From Xiphydria camelus (taxonomy: Eukaryota > Arthropoda > Insecta > Hymenoptera > Xiphydriidae): a DNA stretch of 64,000 bases. Under the pieces are notes generated by a model. That model worked only from the letters and a program-made list of their open reading frames with translations. It was not told the DNA's origin and did no database searches. The DNA is taken from NCBI GenBank assembly GCA_963678675.1, contig OY783196.1:21368827-21432826 (forward strand), given 5' to 3'. Both the position numbers and the translations under genes were made by a program. This document shows, piece by piece, positions 24,743-35,106 of the stretch. Positions within the stretch are counted from its first letter, which is position 1; every line of letters starts with the position of its first letter.

Positions 24743-25083
24743 ATGAACCTTAGCATGCGTCTCTGTATTAATGGTTGCATGATCGAAGAGACAATACATT
24801 TAAAACAGTTGTACAAAATAAAAACGAATAACACACTAAAAACGTAGGTAATACTATCTGTCCCTTTCAATACACGCCAGCGTGGCGGGTTGCATATCGG
24901 TTATCCGCCTTGCGCCAGACACAGGCGCCACAGGCGCATGGCCCCTGCAGCGGATCGGAGGCGTCAACCGATATGCAACCTGCTACGCTGGCGTGTATTG
25001 AAAGGGACAGATACTATACTTATATATTTACTTGCTCCCTCAATCATGCAACCATTAATATATAGACATATGCTAAGGTTCAC
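24743..25083. mobile_element. MITE (ccttagcatgcgt family), copy 1, interrupted
   Basis: The ends tgaaccttagcatgcgt (left) and gacatatgctaaggttca (right) are inverted, and attaatggttgcatgatcga pairs with tcaatcatgcaaccattaat. It is split by the element at 24858-25010. A second, uninterrupted copy at 34607-34747 supplies the empty-site structure. Confidence 0.8.
24858..25010. mobile_element. 153-bp foldback MITE with 7-bp TSD, nested
   Basis: The arms start ctgtccctttcaatacacgc and end gcgtgtattgaaagggacag. They match over about 45 bp with two mismatches. The duplicated target ATACTAT lies immediately outside at 24851-24857 and 25011-25017. The related repeat at 34607-34747 lacks this insert at the equivalent point. 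A 7-bp duplication suits hAT-like or similar enzymes less well than TA-type ones, so the mobilising transposase is unknown. Confidence 0.85.
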
Positions 25084-25720
25084 GTGATATGTAAATTAGA
25101 ATTCTCTCCATTTTTCTTGGGCCGCATACCTATTTCATCGTATACCTATGCGTAACATCCTCATTGTGTAACTTGACACTCAATTTATTAAATATTGTAA
25201 CTCTTAAGATATTATTCCGGGGCTATAATTTCATTCCGAATCTAATCCAGCACATAATTATACGCGTTATTTCGGCCACGTAGTGCGATAATAAATTAGT
25301 GAGTGATCCAAAATGATTCGGGTAAATCGGTTCAAGAATATTATTATATAATGTAAAAGACGACCTGACGTCGATGAAACACTTTTAGACGCATCATTCG
25401 AGCAATATTAAAGAGAATCTGTTCGTAAACATATCAAAATATTGATAAATCCTTTGGTCATTTGTAGTGACACCATAGAAAAGGCACTCATTTTCTAAAC
25501 TCTTCGGTTTAATAAATTTAAAAACACGATTTTGAAAATGTCCCCGCAACGCTACCGCGCCCTGCATGATAGCGCGAGAATATCCGACCGAATATGACTA
25601 TTACATTCGAGCTCCAAAATATCGTATCGTCCCAAAATATCAGTAACGAGTATCGACCAAACCCGCTCGCCCTCCCTCTAATTCGGCCGATCGATACACT
25701 GCTCAAATTTTGATTTTCAG

Positions 25721-25831
25721 CTGTACCTGCTTCCCTGTGAGTTATTGAACGGGCCACGAATAGCGCTTTCGGAACTCCCATCCGTCGGTCACTTCCGGCG
25801 CTCGTCGACACTGGATAACAATAATTACTGA
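25721..25831 (+). CDS. Crz: corazonin precursor, coding exon 2 (3' end)
   Basis: The exon completes the precursor with 36 residues (84-119) and a TGA stop at 25829-25831. It follows the acceptor tgattttcag in the phase left by exon 1. The peptide starts LYLLPCELLNGPR and ends LDNNNY. The PCELLN block and the NNNY terminus match my recollection of the honeybee precursor (family knowledge, not searched). Cys89 here may pair with Cys68 of exon 1 within the corazonin-associated peptide. No other exon is needed to finish the frame. It is too short, and lacks its own start codon, so it is easily missed by ORF-based annotation. Confidence 0.92.
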   Translation: MYLLPCELLNGPRIALSELPSVGHFRRSSTLDNNNY

Positions 25832-25904
25832 GACCCGTAATATCCGTATCATTAAACTTTCCGTGTATCCCTTCTCTTTCTCCACGATAAAATAACAAGA
25901 GCCA

Positions 25905-25910
25905 AATAAA
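25905..25910 (+). terminator. polyadenylation signal of corazonin (AATAAA)
   Basis: A canonical AATAAA lies 74 bp after the corazonin stop codon, on the sense strand. It is the first one downstream, so a short 3'UTR is expected. Confidence 0.6.
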
Positions 25911-26533
25911 AATTGCTACGAGTCAGTCCCACGTCGAATTTATTGCAACTTCCGTTTTGTATACGCCACGTCGAACGGTAGATCTGTTACATCCGTCTAA
26001 CATACAATATGTATAGGGATCTACTCTCGTTCATGATCCGATTACCTTTCCATTCCGCGTGCGATCGAGCGTGCGGCGATCGATGCGCGATACCCGCGAC
26101 TACCTCGGTACGGCATAACGATCGATCGCCTCTTTGCGATTCGTCGATCGTCGTCGCAGCGTCGAAAGAAAGACGGCATTTCCACTCGATGCGGCATCAA
26201 AGTATTAACTTCGGCCAAAGGACGCTCGCGAGATTCTCGTCGAGCTTTCGTCGAATCAATATCGAACGGTTAATTAAGTTTTCGCGTCCCTAAGTGGACG
26301 GGCGGCGGCCGATAGATCGCGTGGTGGCCGTTAGAGCGAGTCGGGAGTGAGGGATTTGCTCTGTCAGCGGAAGATGGAGTGAAACTCTGGTCAACGGAGA
26401 CACTCGTTGAGTCCGTGGATTACCCCTACGCTCGACCTATCCCGCCGCTTCGATTCTCGACCCGGTTAAAATATATCGGAGCGCTCTTCGGCGTGGGGGC
26501 GACGCGGACTCCCTGTTGAAGCTTTGCGCTTTA
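25911..26533. other. intergenic downstream of corazonin, nothing recognised
   Basis: CpG-rich sequence with a 94-codon ORF at 26009-26293 (+) of no recognisable kind. Confidence 0.4.
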
Positions 26534-27071
26534 CACGGAAAGACTGATACCGGTTAATTTTACTGTATTTACCATAAAAGAGGTACACGTGAGAGTTTTA
26601 GAATGTTTTTACATTGCGGTACAGTAATTTTTATTTTGAAAACATTAAATCGTGAGGGTTTACATTATACGGAGAAAAAGAATTAGTAAATTTTACAGCA
26701 AATCCCAGTATCAGGGCTCCTCGGGAGGTGAAACAGCGTACTCTTTACAGTTCGTAACAGTATAAACATCAGTTTATAGGGTAAAATTTGTTATGCACCC
26801 GACACATATTAACGGGAGATCGGTAAATTTTATCGCGCAAACTAATGTTTATACTGTGACGAACTGTAAAAAAGTAAGCTGTTTCCCCTCCCGAGGAGCC
26901 TGTTACTGGGGTTTACTGTAAAAATTATTAATCCTTTTTCTCCGAGTATATATAATGTATTAGTTTTTAAGGAAAAATTATTCTCCAGCACTGTAGGAAT
27001 ATTCGGAAACCCTTATGCGTACCTTTCTTACGGTAAATACAGTAAAATTTACTGGTATCAGTCTTTTCGTG
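26534..27071. mobile_element. MITE (tactggtatcag family), copy 2, interrupted
   Basis: It opens cacggaaagactgataccgg and closes ctggtatcagtcttttcgtg, flanked by TA on both sides (26532-26533, 27072-27073). The two outer parts correspond, in reverse orientation, to the 240-bp copy at 5906-6145. A second foldback element occupies about 26670-26946. Confidence 0.85.
26670..26946. mobile_element. foldback MITE nested in the preceding element
   Basis: Left cggagaaaaagaattagtaa pairs with right attaatcctttttctccg. Long inner arms follow, for example ggctcctcgggaggtgaaac with gtttcccctcccgaggagcc. The flanking bases are TATA-like on both sides. The empty-site equivalent in copy 1 reads straight through this point. 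Confidence 0.8.
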
Positions 27072-27197
27072 TATTGCACGGAGAGTCGCTCAAGCTCGCA
27101 TTGCTTAACGTTCGCGAAGAAAACGCGACTGCTACGTGGAATAAAATATCTTCTGATCAATAGATTTACGTATGCTTATTGAAATCCACATTATGTA

Positions 27198-27407
27198 TCC
27201 GGAAAAAAAGAATCAACAATTTTTACTGCTTCATCCAGTAGCGCTAAGACTCGAGCTCATTTTCAAGAATTTGTATAGAAGAGACGTTTTCGTATTTACT
27301 GTTGTAAGCGATACATAGAACAGTCTCCTCTGTACAAATTCTTAAAAATAAGCTCAAGTCTCAACACTACAGTATGAAGTAGTAAAAATTGCTGGTTTTT
27401 TTCCGTG
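27198..27407. mobile_element. 210-bp foldback MITE
   Basis: Left tccggaaaaaaagaatcaac pairs with right gctggtttttttccgtg. Inner arms contain atttttactgcttcat and atgaagtagtaaaaat, then gactcgagctcattttcaag with cttaaaaataagctcaagtc. TA flanks both sides (27196-27197, 27408-27409). Confidence 0.8.
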
Positions 27408-29151
27408 TATAGGAACTTTATACTTACATACTATCATCTCATCCCACCGAGCAAAAACACAAAACGGATCGAAATTTAACCCAACGCGAATACAGATTTC
27501 TTTACCCAAATACGCGATATTAATAATAATTCGAAGATACACAACTGCATAAACAACGCCTCCAATAGTAAGCAGCAACACCCGCATCGTCGACCGCGTC
27601 TGGAAGCAACTATCGCATTCGCTAATACACTTAAAACTTAGCTGTTAATCAGAAACCAATTAGGGGAGGCGGGTCGAAATGAGTTTAATCGCATTAAATA
27701 TTAAATTGTCGTCACGAAACTATGAGACGGGAGAGCGCCTCCCTTTCGAGCGCTTCTTACACCACTCCACCCCTCCCATCGTCGGTTACCGCGCGCATAT
27801 GTATACGCGCGCGCCTCCCGTATATACCCACTGTATCTACACGTACAGCCTCCCGTCCTACATGAAACGTTTTCCCATCGAGATGTTCCCTAGGGAGTAT
27901 CCGATGTTCGTTTCGGGGCTGCTCCGCGTGTCTGCTATACATATGCACCGACTGTTATATCCGAGTCTGGTAAGGTACCCCATGCCACACGCTTCGCGCG
28001 ACCCGGTGTACGATATACGAGTGGAGGGGGGGATGACTAGAGCGAAGCGTGTAGCGCGTACGAACACATCGTTGCTTAATATTTGTCCCGCCCTGGTGAT
28101 ACGAGAGGGTGGGATTTTTCCCCCGAGACCTCGACGGCGCAGCGCGGACGAGGCCGGTTACCGGTAAGTGATTAAAGCATAAGGCAGGTCTTATGGGAAC
28201 GAGCGCGCGTTTGATTCTTCTTCCTGCGACGCGCGTTTGCGCCGCCTTCCCGCCCCCGCGGAAATGCGCTTTTTTTTGCGAGGGAACGTCCACGGAGATT
28301 TGTCATATTTACGCGAAGAGATACACCCGTGAGTTTTTTTTTCATTCGGGGTAAATTGACCTCCCCCCGCGCGGAATCGATTCCGCGCCTCTGAATATTC
28401 CATCTCCATTTCCTCCGTCGCGGGGGTGGAGTCGTTGAGTCCCGCATCTTACGCGGGATACGCGTAAGCATGTGGGGCTGCGGAAGAGCGTGTTACGCTT
28501 ATGAAAGGAACGCGGATTCGGGAGAATTATATTCGCGCATGTGTGCTATCACACTTGCTCATCCTAGATGAGAATTCCTTTGCTTGTTTTACTACTTTCC
28601 ATCGAGTTCGACCCCGATTATGGCGTTGAATAATAAATAGACGGCGTCTCTCTTATCGTCTCTATGTTTGAGCGACCGTTAAAGACTGGTCAGCTGCATT
28701 TTCTTGGCGGTAATTGTATATGGTTAACGACACCTCGAGTAATTAGATCGATCGGCCGGCGATTGTGCAAAACGCGGTAAGAAAGTGCTGCTGTATAGGT
28801 ACATGAGTACTTTCCCAGAACACGCTTGCTACCGTGAACTGGAGCTACTTCGACATTCAGGGTTATTTAGATTTTTGTAGCGCTTTAGACGCGTGCGGTA
28901 TTTTCTCGGCACGATAATCAAGAGCCAAATTCCGCGGCGTTTTACGTGTATTTCGTCCTACTTTCACTAATCAGGTATGTGTTATTTTGTCGTGGTCTCT
29001 TTCTTCTTCTACCAGACGTTTAATACAAAAAAAAATAGTAAAACTCAACGAGTGTCTTCATAGGTAAGTACTTTCAGATTTTTTGATCTAGTATCACATA
29101 AGCTTATCCTGTCCCTCATCTTACCACACCTATCGTGCACAAAACGCAGTA
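27408..29151. other. intergenic, no supportable gene
   Basis: A 162-codon ORF at 27679-28167 (+) overlaps two opposite-strand ORFs of similar length in CpG-rich sequence and contains no domain. I do not call it. Nothing else was recognised. Confidence 0.4.
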
Positions 29152-29253
29152 GGGGAAACCGGGGCAATTTGATACGCGAAGTTGGCCCCTCGTTGCCTTG
29201 GAAAGTAATGGCAATGAGGGGCCAATTTCACGTATCAACTTACCCTGGTCTCC
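29152..29253. repeat. 100-bp inverted repeat, ggggaaaccgggg type
   Basis: Left ggggaaaccggggcaatttg pairs with right cttaccctggtctcccc. Inner blocks ggcccctcgttgcc and ggcaatgaggggcc also pair. The terminal sequence resembles the 1-kb element at 17366, so this may be a miniature relative. Confidence 0.6.
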
Positions 29254-31378
29254 CCCACCCATTTTATTCCTCAACATCCCTGACGAATTACGTTCGTATT
29301 CCCCTAAAAATCCCATCGACCCTTGCAATAAATGTAGGTTACCGTCGACCCAGATCGCCCTTTCCTCCCCGGACGTGTTTAACAGTGACATTTCCCGCGT
29401 TGACGCGCTCCCAAATGTCACCTGCACCGACGTCACCCTCGCGTATTCCATTCCTCCCCACTCCGCGTCCTTCTTCCCGTCCTTGTCCCCCTCCACCGTC
29501 GACTCGGCAGCGCACTCTACGTCGGGCGAACTTTGAGATGAATATTATTACCGGCGAGTGATAGGAGCAGGGGAGGTAAGGGGGAGGGCGGAGAACGAGA
29601 ATACCGCCACGTAGAAATACATAAATCAGGCAATCATCCTAAAAGGCGCTTTTGGTCCTAAAAGCGGATCGAAAGCGCTTGTCGCGTTTTTGACCCGCCG
29701 GGTGTTTGTCTGTCGCCTGTCATTTGTCATGCGAGAGAAGCGGAGCTCGCAACGGAAAAAGCACGCGCGATGGTAATCGCAGAAACGGGGTGTCGAGAAA
29801 AATCGATAGGGCTAGGTGCACGTGCCCGATGTCGGATAAACGCGGCAAAGTGCCAACAGTGTGTGTCGTTAGTACTTCATTACGAGTACACCGGTGTAGG
29901 TGCGCCGCTCTCGCGTAGGTGTGTTCTCTTAAATGAACTAATTGGAACTGTGCATTTGTCGCCGCGATTCCTTCTCCGACGGGACTTTATGACGCTTCCG
30001 GCTGAAATTGGTTCCGTTTGCGGAGAAAAAAAGAAGGTGAGTACGACGTCGAACAACTCCGTGGTGAAAACTACGGTCGTACAAAGCTACGTATTATAGA
30101 AGAATATTTTTCCGCGTTCTGAACTTCTCGCAGACCCGACGGTCTGCACGCGGTCGGTTAACGGCGCGGACTAAAACTGAAACCAATAACGCTCGCGTAA
30201 TGAGGCCCATTAAACCACGGCGAGGAAATAAGCGACCCGGAGGCCGCGGCACCTATACCGATCGTTCCCTCGGAAAGGAACCAAAAAAGATTTTCGATTT
30301 TGTGCCGTTCCGTCGACCGTTCCGCCCCCGCCCGACCGCAAACGATCGGAAATAAAGAAACTGCAAAGGAGCGGTTCTCTTTGCGGACAGGAAGCAGACA
30401 ATCGCGTCGATCCTGGAAACGCGTTTCGAAAACGCGGGTATACTTTTGTATACGGCGTCGTGCAGTGGAGAGACAAAGTCGTCCGGCCGGAAGATTAATT
30501 CGTCCCGCGAACGATCGACGCTCGATGCAGTCCCGCCGCGGCATCTCTCTCGTATTCGCTCACCTGCCACTAAATTGAATAATTTCATTCTTGCTTCGGG
30601 GGCAAACTTTTACAGCTTGCCGTGCACCTGTCGCGCCACTTACTAAATGACTTAAAATTTTATTCGTGTTTTTATAAATACATTCGCATAATTCAGAGCG
30701 AACTGATTTTTGTCTGGTCCTCATATGACACAACGTTAACGATTCGTTAAACTGCGAAAAGAAGTTCTTATTTTCTTACAGTCGCAGTTATAGTCCGTGC
30801 AACCCCTCATCGTATTGTTAGATTAATCGCAAAGGTATACATGTTTTATGAAAATTAAAAGAATGTACTTAGTATAGATTTGAATATATATTTTTCTTAT
30901 CTCTCTGATGCTGCATTGTAATTATAAATATACATACATATAGTCCGCAATTTCACTGAAAATTAAATACGCGTGAAGGACAGATTACTTCGGGATTACG
31001 CAAACTCGCGTCATTTTGCGATATGCTCCGCGCGCGGTTGTACAATACCTATACGGAAGTAGAATCGGCCGTTTCCGGACGGGGGCGCGCGCGGTGCAAT
31101 CACGATAAATTTTCTCGTGCGAACCGGGCGAATATCGTTGACTACTCCGCTGGGCGGAATACTCATGATTTTATAACCGTATTCCGCGTGCGTACGAGTG
31201 CAAACGGACGGTGCAAGCGGGCGGGTCCGGGGCGGATTTATAATTGTCGAGCATCGCGCATTGCCAGACCAGAGACCGGGGCTGATATTGGATTAGTTTT
31301 TAATTCGCAACACACCCCGCGCCCGTGTCGAACGCCGCACGTGCGGCGCAAGCGTGATATTAACGATGTGTGGGTAAT
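29254..31378. other. intergenic, no supportable gene
   Basis: Overlapping ORFs of 110-130 codons occur on both strands near 29170-29560 and 30158-30590, with proline/serine/arginine bias and no domains. Nothing else was recognised. Confidence 0.4.
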
Positions 31379-31594
31379 GGTGCCCATCCACGTACAGGCG
31401 GACTGCAGTCCGTGGACTGACAGTTCTGATCTGCAGTCCCGAACTGTCATTGACCACACACGCACAGTTCTGCGGACTGCAGGCCGTCGCCGGACAGTCC
31501 AGGGACTGCAGGCCGCCGGATGATTCGCCATACACGCACAGTTCATGAGTCAGTTCAGTTCGATCAATTGTGTTTGGAAGAAGAAATATATGAG

Positions 31595-31845
31595 GGGTAT
31601 AGATGCCAAACCCGCCAAAAGAGTCACATTTATAGCAATTCACAGGAAACGTCAAAAACTGGTGCAGACGGCCATTGCCTTACATTGGCAAGCGTATTTT
31701 CTACCTTATATTATTATTAACGGTTTAATGTGGAATTTGCACCTAAATTATGTTCGACCTTATGCACGTACTTATAAAGAACAAATTCCCGTATCTACCT
31801 CAAATTTGACAAAAATGAACTTGGCGGGTTTTGCATCTATACCCC
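31595..31845. mobile_element. foldback element nested in the ISL2EU copy
   Basis: Left gggtatagatgccaaacccg pairs with right cgggttttgcatctataccc. The 250-bp interior has ORFs that start and stop across the boundary and are not meaningful. It sits between the left subterminal repeats and the transposase fragment. Confidence 0.65.
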
Positions 31846-31950
31846 TTGTGTCTAATATTTAACATGGTTGTGAGAAAAGGGAAGCTTATTTTGTTCCTTA
31901 TAATTATGTTGTTAAGTTATCGACATACGAGAAATCGGCAACGTTTTTAG

Positions 31951-32532
31951 GTAAAAGAATGCCAATGTACAGATGATCCTGATTATGAATTTAATTTATA
32001 TCGTGGAAATGAAGAGATTCAATCCGAACGTATCGAATTATTAACTGTCATTCCTTTTGAAGCTCGAGAGCAATCGTATATTAAACAAAGAGTATTTATT
32101 CCTATTGGGAATCGATGCTGCAAAAATCATTTGATCAAAGAAAAGTTCTACGAAGACGATCTGTTCCTTTTAAAAGTGATTTTTAATTCAAGTTTTGTAG
32201 AAACATCTGATCTACAAAAATTGTTAGATAATCTTGCTGGAGGCCGCGATTCTTTACTTATAGGAATAATAAGTAATTTCTCTTATCCTGAAGATCAAGT
32301 GAAGTTACTGACTGGTTTCTCATATAAGAATATAAATGAAATACGAAATATGCTTCCTTCTATGCGCGATAATGATAATCGATCAGTGCTTCAAGCGGTT
32401 GTTGTATTTCTTATCAAATTAAGAAGTGGGAATTCAAATAGTACGATTTCTTCCTTTTTAATTCAAGCGAGAAATTCAAGCGGGGGTAGTTTTCATATGC
32501 TTATCCGGCTATACCCTTTAACATTTCGATGA
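31951..32532 (+). pseudogene. ISL2EU/HARBI-like transposase, N-terminal fragment
   Basis: One frame stays open for about 193 codons. It begins with a Cys-rich segment (ECQCTDDPDYEF…), continues through RVFIPIGNRCCKNHLIKEKF, and reaches a helical region with LLTGFSYKNINEIRNMLPSM and RSVLQAVVVFLIKLRSGNSN. This is the DNA-binding and pre-catalytic part found ahead of the DDE_Tnp_4 domain in ISL2EU transposases (family knowledge). The catalytic domain itself is absent: the frame ends at 32532 and the following sequence codes for something else, so an internal deletion probably removed it. An acceptor-like tttttag precedes the frame at 31950. Confidence 0.72.
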
Positions 32533-32689
32533 TCTAAATGCGGTATATGCTAACTGCATAGGTAAAAAGCGGTATGTGCACCGACGGTTATTGTAGATAC
32601 CACTGTTTGACTGTGTATGATGCAATACCGCGTTTCTCACGTTTCATCGGCTCAGAAATTGAAGGATGACGAAAACTTTGCGAAATGAC

Positions 32690-32996
32690 AGTACGTTACC
32701 TCCCGCAATCGATGTCGTAATTGTTAATGGATTTTTTTTTAATTCGTCGTATTAAAGATGTGCCAAAGTCGTTCGGCAATATTTCAAAGAAAATTCTACA
32801 AATTCTATACAGTTCTGATGCTCCACGTGTACATATAGTTTTTCATCGGTATTCTCTGCCTTCAGTCAAAGATTACGAGCGTTCGTTGCGAGGAGGTTTC
32901 GAAACTGATAACGAGTACGTCATCTGTGGTCCAAAACAAGCTAGACCAACTGACTTTTCGAAAGAACTTCGAAATGATAAATTCAAAGAAGATTAG
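32690..32996 (+). pseudogene. fragment of a second transposon ORF, family uncertain
   Basis: Readable codons give PAIDVVIVNG. After a slip in the poly-T tract at 32730-32739 they continue as IKDVPKSFGNISKKILQ, VHIVFHRYSLPSVKDYERSL and ARPTDFSKELRNDKF before a stop. I recognise the HIVFxxYxxPSxKDxER…RPxDFxKELxNxKFKE pattern as one seen in uncharacterised transposon-associated proteins of animals, but I cannot name its domain. In ISL2EU the second ORF is normally a YqaJ-type nuclease; whether this is part of that protein is unknown. Confidence 0.5.
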
Positions 32997-33065
32997 TCGT
33001 TTTTCTGATTTCACCCTAGCAAACTCGAGAAGTAGGTACCTTTATTGGTAACAAAAATCTCTTTA

Positions 33066-33322
33066 TCTGTATATATAAAATAAAGTCGGGTTAGTTACAC
33101 AATTTATAACTAAAGAACGGCTGGACAGATTTGTATGACTTTTGACTCTTGGATTTGTCTCCGCGATGAATAGCAGAATATATAGATTCGTTTCAATAAA
33201 GCAAATGCCTTGCTGTAAAGTGAATTAAATTAGTTTAAATATAATTAAAATACATTTCGTTTTTAAGTTAACACAACATTTATTGATTCTGAGGCGGTAC
33301 GAAGTTCGCCGGGTCAGCTAGT
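33066..33322 (+). mobile_element. non-autonomous Helitron, 257 bp
   Basis: It begins TCTGTATATATAAAATAAAG directly after an A and ends with CTAGT directly before a T, the A|T insertion rule of Helitrons with no target duplication. The 3' end holds the classic short hairpin ggcg…cgcc (around 33293-33310) followed by gggtcagCTAGT. The internal phrase aacggctggacagatttg is common in insect Helitrons as I know them. It has no Rep/helicase coding capacity and is nested in the ISL2EU element. Confidence 0.88.
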
Positions 33323-33487
33323 TATATTAAGTATATAAAATAGTTTTTCGGATCGACGATCGACTCAAAACTCCGTCCCCCACCAATCGTCTGCCAGCCA
33401 GGGCGAAGCCGCCGCCGCCGCTCCCCTTCCCTTCCCTCTTTCCACCCCCTCCATCACCTTTCCTCCCCCCTGAACTGACAGAAAATT

Positions 33488-34063
33488 TTTAACATCGATG
33501 AAAGTTCGGCACGACAGGCCCGGACTGCAGATCAACCGCCACACACGCACAGTTTTCCAACAGTTTCGACGGACTGCAGGCGACGGACTGCAGGCGAACT
33601 GTACGTGTATGGTGAAATTTGGACTGAAGGCGGGATCGCTCGCAGTTCGGGACTGCAGCATCAATTTTCTCGTTTTTACTGTTCCTGCAGATTCCGTTTT
33701 TTAATTGTAGACGGCACTGTAGCAGCACCGCTAATCTTTTCGCACATCGGAAATAAAACATATCGAGTACCAAACCGCCCGAATGCCATAGAGGCGCCGC
33801 TCGAGTGGAAGGATCAACCGCCCGTGGAATGAGAGCGTCGAACCGCCCGGGTACCGTACAGGTGCCCCTGGAGTGCAACTGATAGACAATTTTTTATATC
33901 AATGAAAGTTTAGCACGACAGGCCTGGACTGCAGATCAACCGCCACACACGTACAGTTTTCTAACAGTTTCGACGGACTGCAGGCGACGGACTGCAGGCG
34001 AACTGTACGTGTATGGCGAAATTTGGACTGCAGGCGGGATCGCTCACAGTCCGGGACTGCAGT
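33488..34063. repeat. two direct 172-bp subterminal repeats of ISL2EU
   Basis: 33488-33659 and 33891-34063 are direct copies with about 90% identity by eye. Both contain ggactgcagatcaaccgcca, cgacggactgcaggcgacgg and gaactgtacgtgtatgg. About 230 bp of unrelated sequence lies between. Similar ggactgcaggc clusters at 31404-31520 mark the other end of the element. They are likely transposase-binding arrays (inference). Confidence 0.75.
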
Positions 34064-34086
34064 CCGCCTGTACGTGGATGGGCACC

Positions 34087-34606
34087 ATAACGTGTGCGTG
34101 AAGGGGGTGACTAGCGGAGATGAAGCGCTTCGCCGCGGGATCGAGCATCGAAACGGCATCGGGATGCGGCACGCGGCATCCGGAGAGCTCGTTCCTCTCT
34201 CGGGTACAGCGGACGAGAGATCACGAACTCGAACTGGCTTCGCGAGCTGCACGACGCGACGGATGGAAGAGACGAGTTGGCGTGACTTTTTCCCTTCGTA
34301 AACGCGAAGCGGGTCCAATAGTACGGATCTTGCGCGCCGTCTCGTGATCGAGGAGTGGACGGGCTTTCGAGTCCGCTCGCGCGCCGGAATGATTTACAGG
34401 CGCCTAGAGTCTTTCGCGATTTGCGACACGCGAGGAATAGACACGCGTGATGCTTTGAAAGAAACGCGCAGATAACATTGCGATGTGACGCGTCGCGAAT
34501 TACCCTTTATCGTCGACTAGGTAATACCGTAAAGTGGACTATTTGAATTTTAATTATTTTCTAATTTATATTCTCAAAACTGAAGTGCTCAAAAGTGATG
34601 TATAAA
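34087..34606. other. intergenic, nothing recognised
   Basis: CpG-rich, with short ORFs on both strands and no domain. Confidence 0.35.
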
Positions 34607-34747
34607 GTGAGCCTTAGCATGCGTCTATGTACTAATACTTGCATGATCAAAGGGGCAATACCTTTACAATAGCTTTATAAAACAAAAACGACTGGCGGAC
34701 CAAAAATGTATTTATTCACTTGCCTCTTCAATCATGCAACCATTAAG
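34607..34747. mobile_element. MITE (ccttagcatgcgt family), copy 2, right end lost
   Basis: It starts gtgagccttagcatgcgtct and keeps the inner arm tcaatcatgcaaccattaa, but the outer right end found in copy 1 (gctaaggttca) is absent. It is continuous where copy 1 at 24743 carries its 153-bp insertion. Confidence 0.75.
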
Positions 34748-35106
34748 TAAGCAAGACTTCCATGACTTAAACATGACTAAAATGTCGAATCCATCACTAC
34801 AAGAACCTAATCATGACTTGTAGTACTAAACATGCTTTATTCATGACTTAACCCAGTCCTTATTTTTCGTCTCGGGATACCTACTACATGCGGTATTAAA
34901 TTACGGCCGCGCGCGCGAGGCGATTAATTAATCACGCGGTACGGTGGATTCAAACTTCCCTTACCCTTTGTGCACGATAGTCAGTATACCGCAACTTGAT
35001 ATGCTTATCATAACAACAATTTCTACCTTTACGATCTACGAAGTTCCCATCACGCGCAATGTCACACAGATTGTCATCTTTACCTACTATAATAATACAA
35101 AAGAAA

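Larger units (their letters stand above)
24155..25720 (+). other. corazonin intron with MITEs
   Basis: The intron runs from donor gtgagt at 24155 to acceptor tgattttcag ending at 25720, phase 0, 1566 bp. It contains the MITE at 24241-24478 and the nested pair at 24743-25083. The rest (25084-25720) is unremarkable AT-rich sequence on the sense strand. The 126-codon ORF on the opposite strand (25518-25898) covers the exon-2 region and is a shadow. Confidence 0.85.
31379..34086 (+). mobile_element. ISL2EU-type DNA transposon, degenerate, with nested insertions
   Basis: The inverted termini ggtgcccatccacgtacagg and cctgtacgtggatgggcacc are perfect over at least 30 bp (31379-31410 and 34055-34086). 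They are flanked by AT at 31377-31378 and 34087-34088, the target size typical of ISL2EU. Subterminal regions are crowded with ggactgcaggc motifs. Inside are a transposase N-terminal fragment, a second-ORF fragment, a nested inverted-repeat element and a Helitron. Stops and frameshifts show it is dead. Confidence 0.8.

Noticed and set aside
27679..28167. 162-codon ORF on the + strand
   Set aside because: Overlapped by long opposite-strand ORFs; composition fits chance translation of GC-rich DNA.
31545..31862. 105-codon ORF with hydrophobic segments near the start of the ISL2EU element
   Set aside because: It mostly translates the foldback element at 31595-31845 and does not continue into the transposase frame.
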